From positions 52,181,416 to 52,245,415 of the forward strand of contig JALMGJ010000003.1 of assembly GCA_023362775.1 (NCBI GenBank): 64,000 bases of DNA, written 5' to 3'. Shown in pieces: positions 63,455 to 64,000 of this stretch; within the stretch, counting starts at the first letter, position 1; every line of letters begins with the position of its first letter. Source of the DNA: Charina bottae (lineage: Eukaryota > Chordata > Lepidosauria > Squamata > Charinaidae). The notes beneath the pieces are model-generated. The model was not told the DNA's origin. It was given only the letters and a program-made list of their open reading frames with translations, and searched no databases. The position numbers and the translations under genes were made by a program.

Positions 63455-64000
63455 GTAAAAGAAAAATACTGTCATTTTGTACTTATATTCTGTAGTTTGA
63501 TCTACTAAATGCTTAGTTTGTATCTGGGAAGCCATTATTTAATTTCTGTTTCTAAAATTGGATTCATTCTGTAGCTTAAAACAAACAGTACTCCTTAGTC
63601 CACATTTATAAAGAAATCTTGTAGTCAGAATATGCTGGGAGCAGGGAGTGGGAGAAACAAGGAGAAGGGTGGATTAGAAGTGAGTTTAAAAGACCAGTTT
63701 TATTAGCTGCAGATTCTATACATTAAGCCAATTTTCTGATGGCAGAAAATGTTTAAATGCCTGCCAAGAAAATTAAGATAACTGACCACTGGATTTATCA
63801 GTGATAGCTTCCAATTATCCATTATAGTAATTGTAGGAGGCGTGTCATGTTGGTCACTGGTAGACTGTTTTATTTAAGGCATAAATTTTCATTAACTGAA
63901 GCTGACTTCATCAGATGCATGAAATGATTTGACTGATGTGGTATTTAAATATCTTGGGATGATGAGAGGAGGGGAAGGGAAGACAGGATGATTATGCAGA
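63455..64000. other. USP24: Intron 24, 5' portion
   Basis: Begins GTAAAAGAAAA. No exon or repeat recognised before the window ends. Confidence 0.6.

Noticed and set aside
61719..62193. Open frames of about 145 codons on both strands
   Set aside because: They lie inside the GC-rich hAT-like element, arise from its internal repeats, and extend into flanks without any protein signature.

Overview
The window is vertebrate nuclear DNA, almost certainly from a squamate reptile (lizard or snake). It holds the 5' part of one protein-coding gene, USP24 (ubiquitin-specific peptidase 24), read on the + strand, inside introns filled with transposable elements. The squamate reading rests on Bov-B LINEs, tRNA-headed SINEs that share the Bov-B tail (Sauria-SINE type), L2/CR1-type LINEs ending in an AATAAA-rich tail, and Penelope-like elements occurring together. 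I cannot name the species.

Layout. 1-2540 is upstream intergenic DNA with decayed repeats. 2540-3350 is a CpG-rich, TATA-less promoter and exon 1. Exons 2-24 lie between 31217 and 63454. All 24 exons join in one open frame of 2763 nt (921 codons), covering the N-terminal UBA domain and the long helical region. The catalytic USP domain and the 3' half of the gene lie beyond base 64000. Splice sites are GT-AG except intron 14, which is read as GC-AG.

Intron 1 (28 kb) is a layered transposon graveyard: L2 copies in both orientations; an APE-type LINE split by a solo LTR with its reading frame otherwise preserved; a Bov-B LINE nested in a hAT-like element with 40-bp tandem repeats; a 3.6-kb L2; solo LTRs; pogo/Tigger-like MITEs; and SINEs. 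Introns 1, 2 and 4 carry four Penelope-like (PLE) terminal repeats. Two are huge hairpins (107-bp perfect arms, and arms of almost 300 bp). All four have 11-12-bp target duplications, and all contain a motif with hammerhead-ribozyme architecture. Later introns hold a second copy of the LTR found in intron 1, a severely truncated Bov-B, SINEs, a hAT-Tip100-like MITE, two more L2/CR1 copies and another GC-rich hAT element.

The gene itself looks ordinary and intact. The most notable material is the PLE set: ribozyme-like motifs with compensating stems in two different terminal-repeat families, and inverted copies flanking exon 2 and exons 3-4 that could pair in the pre-mRNA. All coordinates were counted by hand from the sequence. 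Exon edges should be exact; edges of old repeats are approximate.
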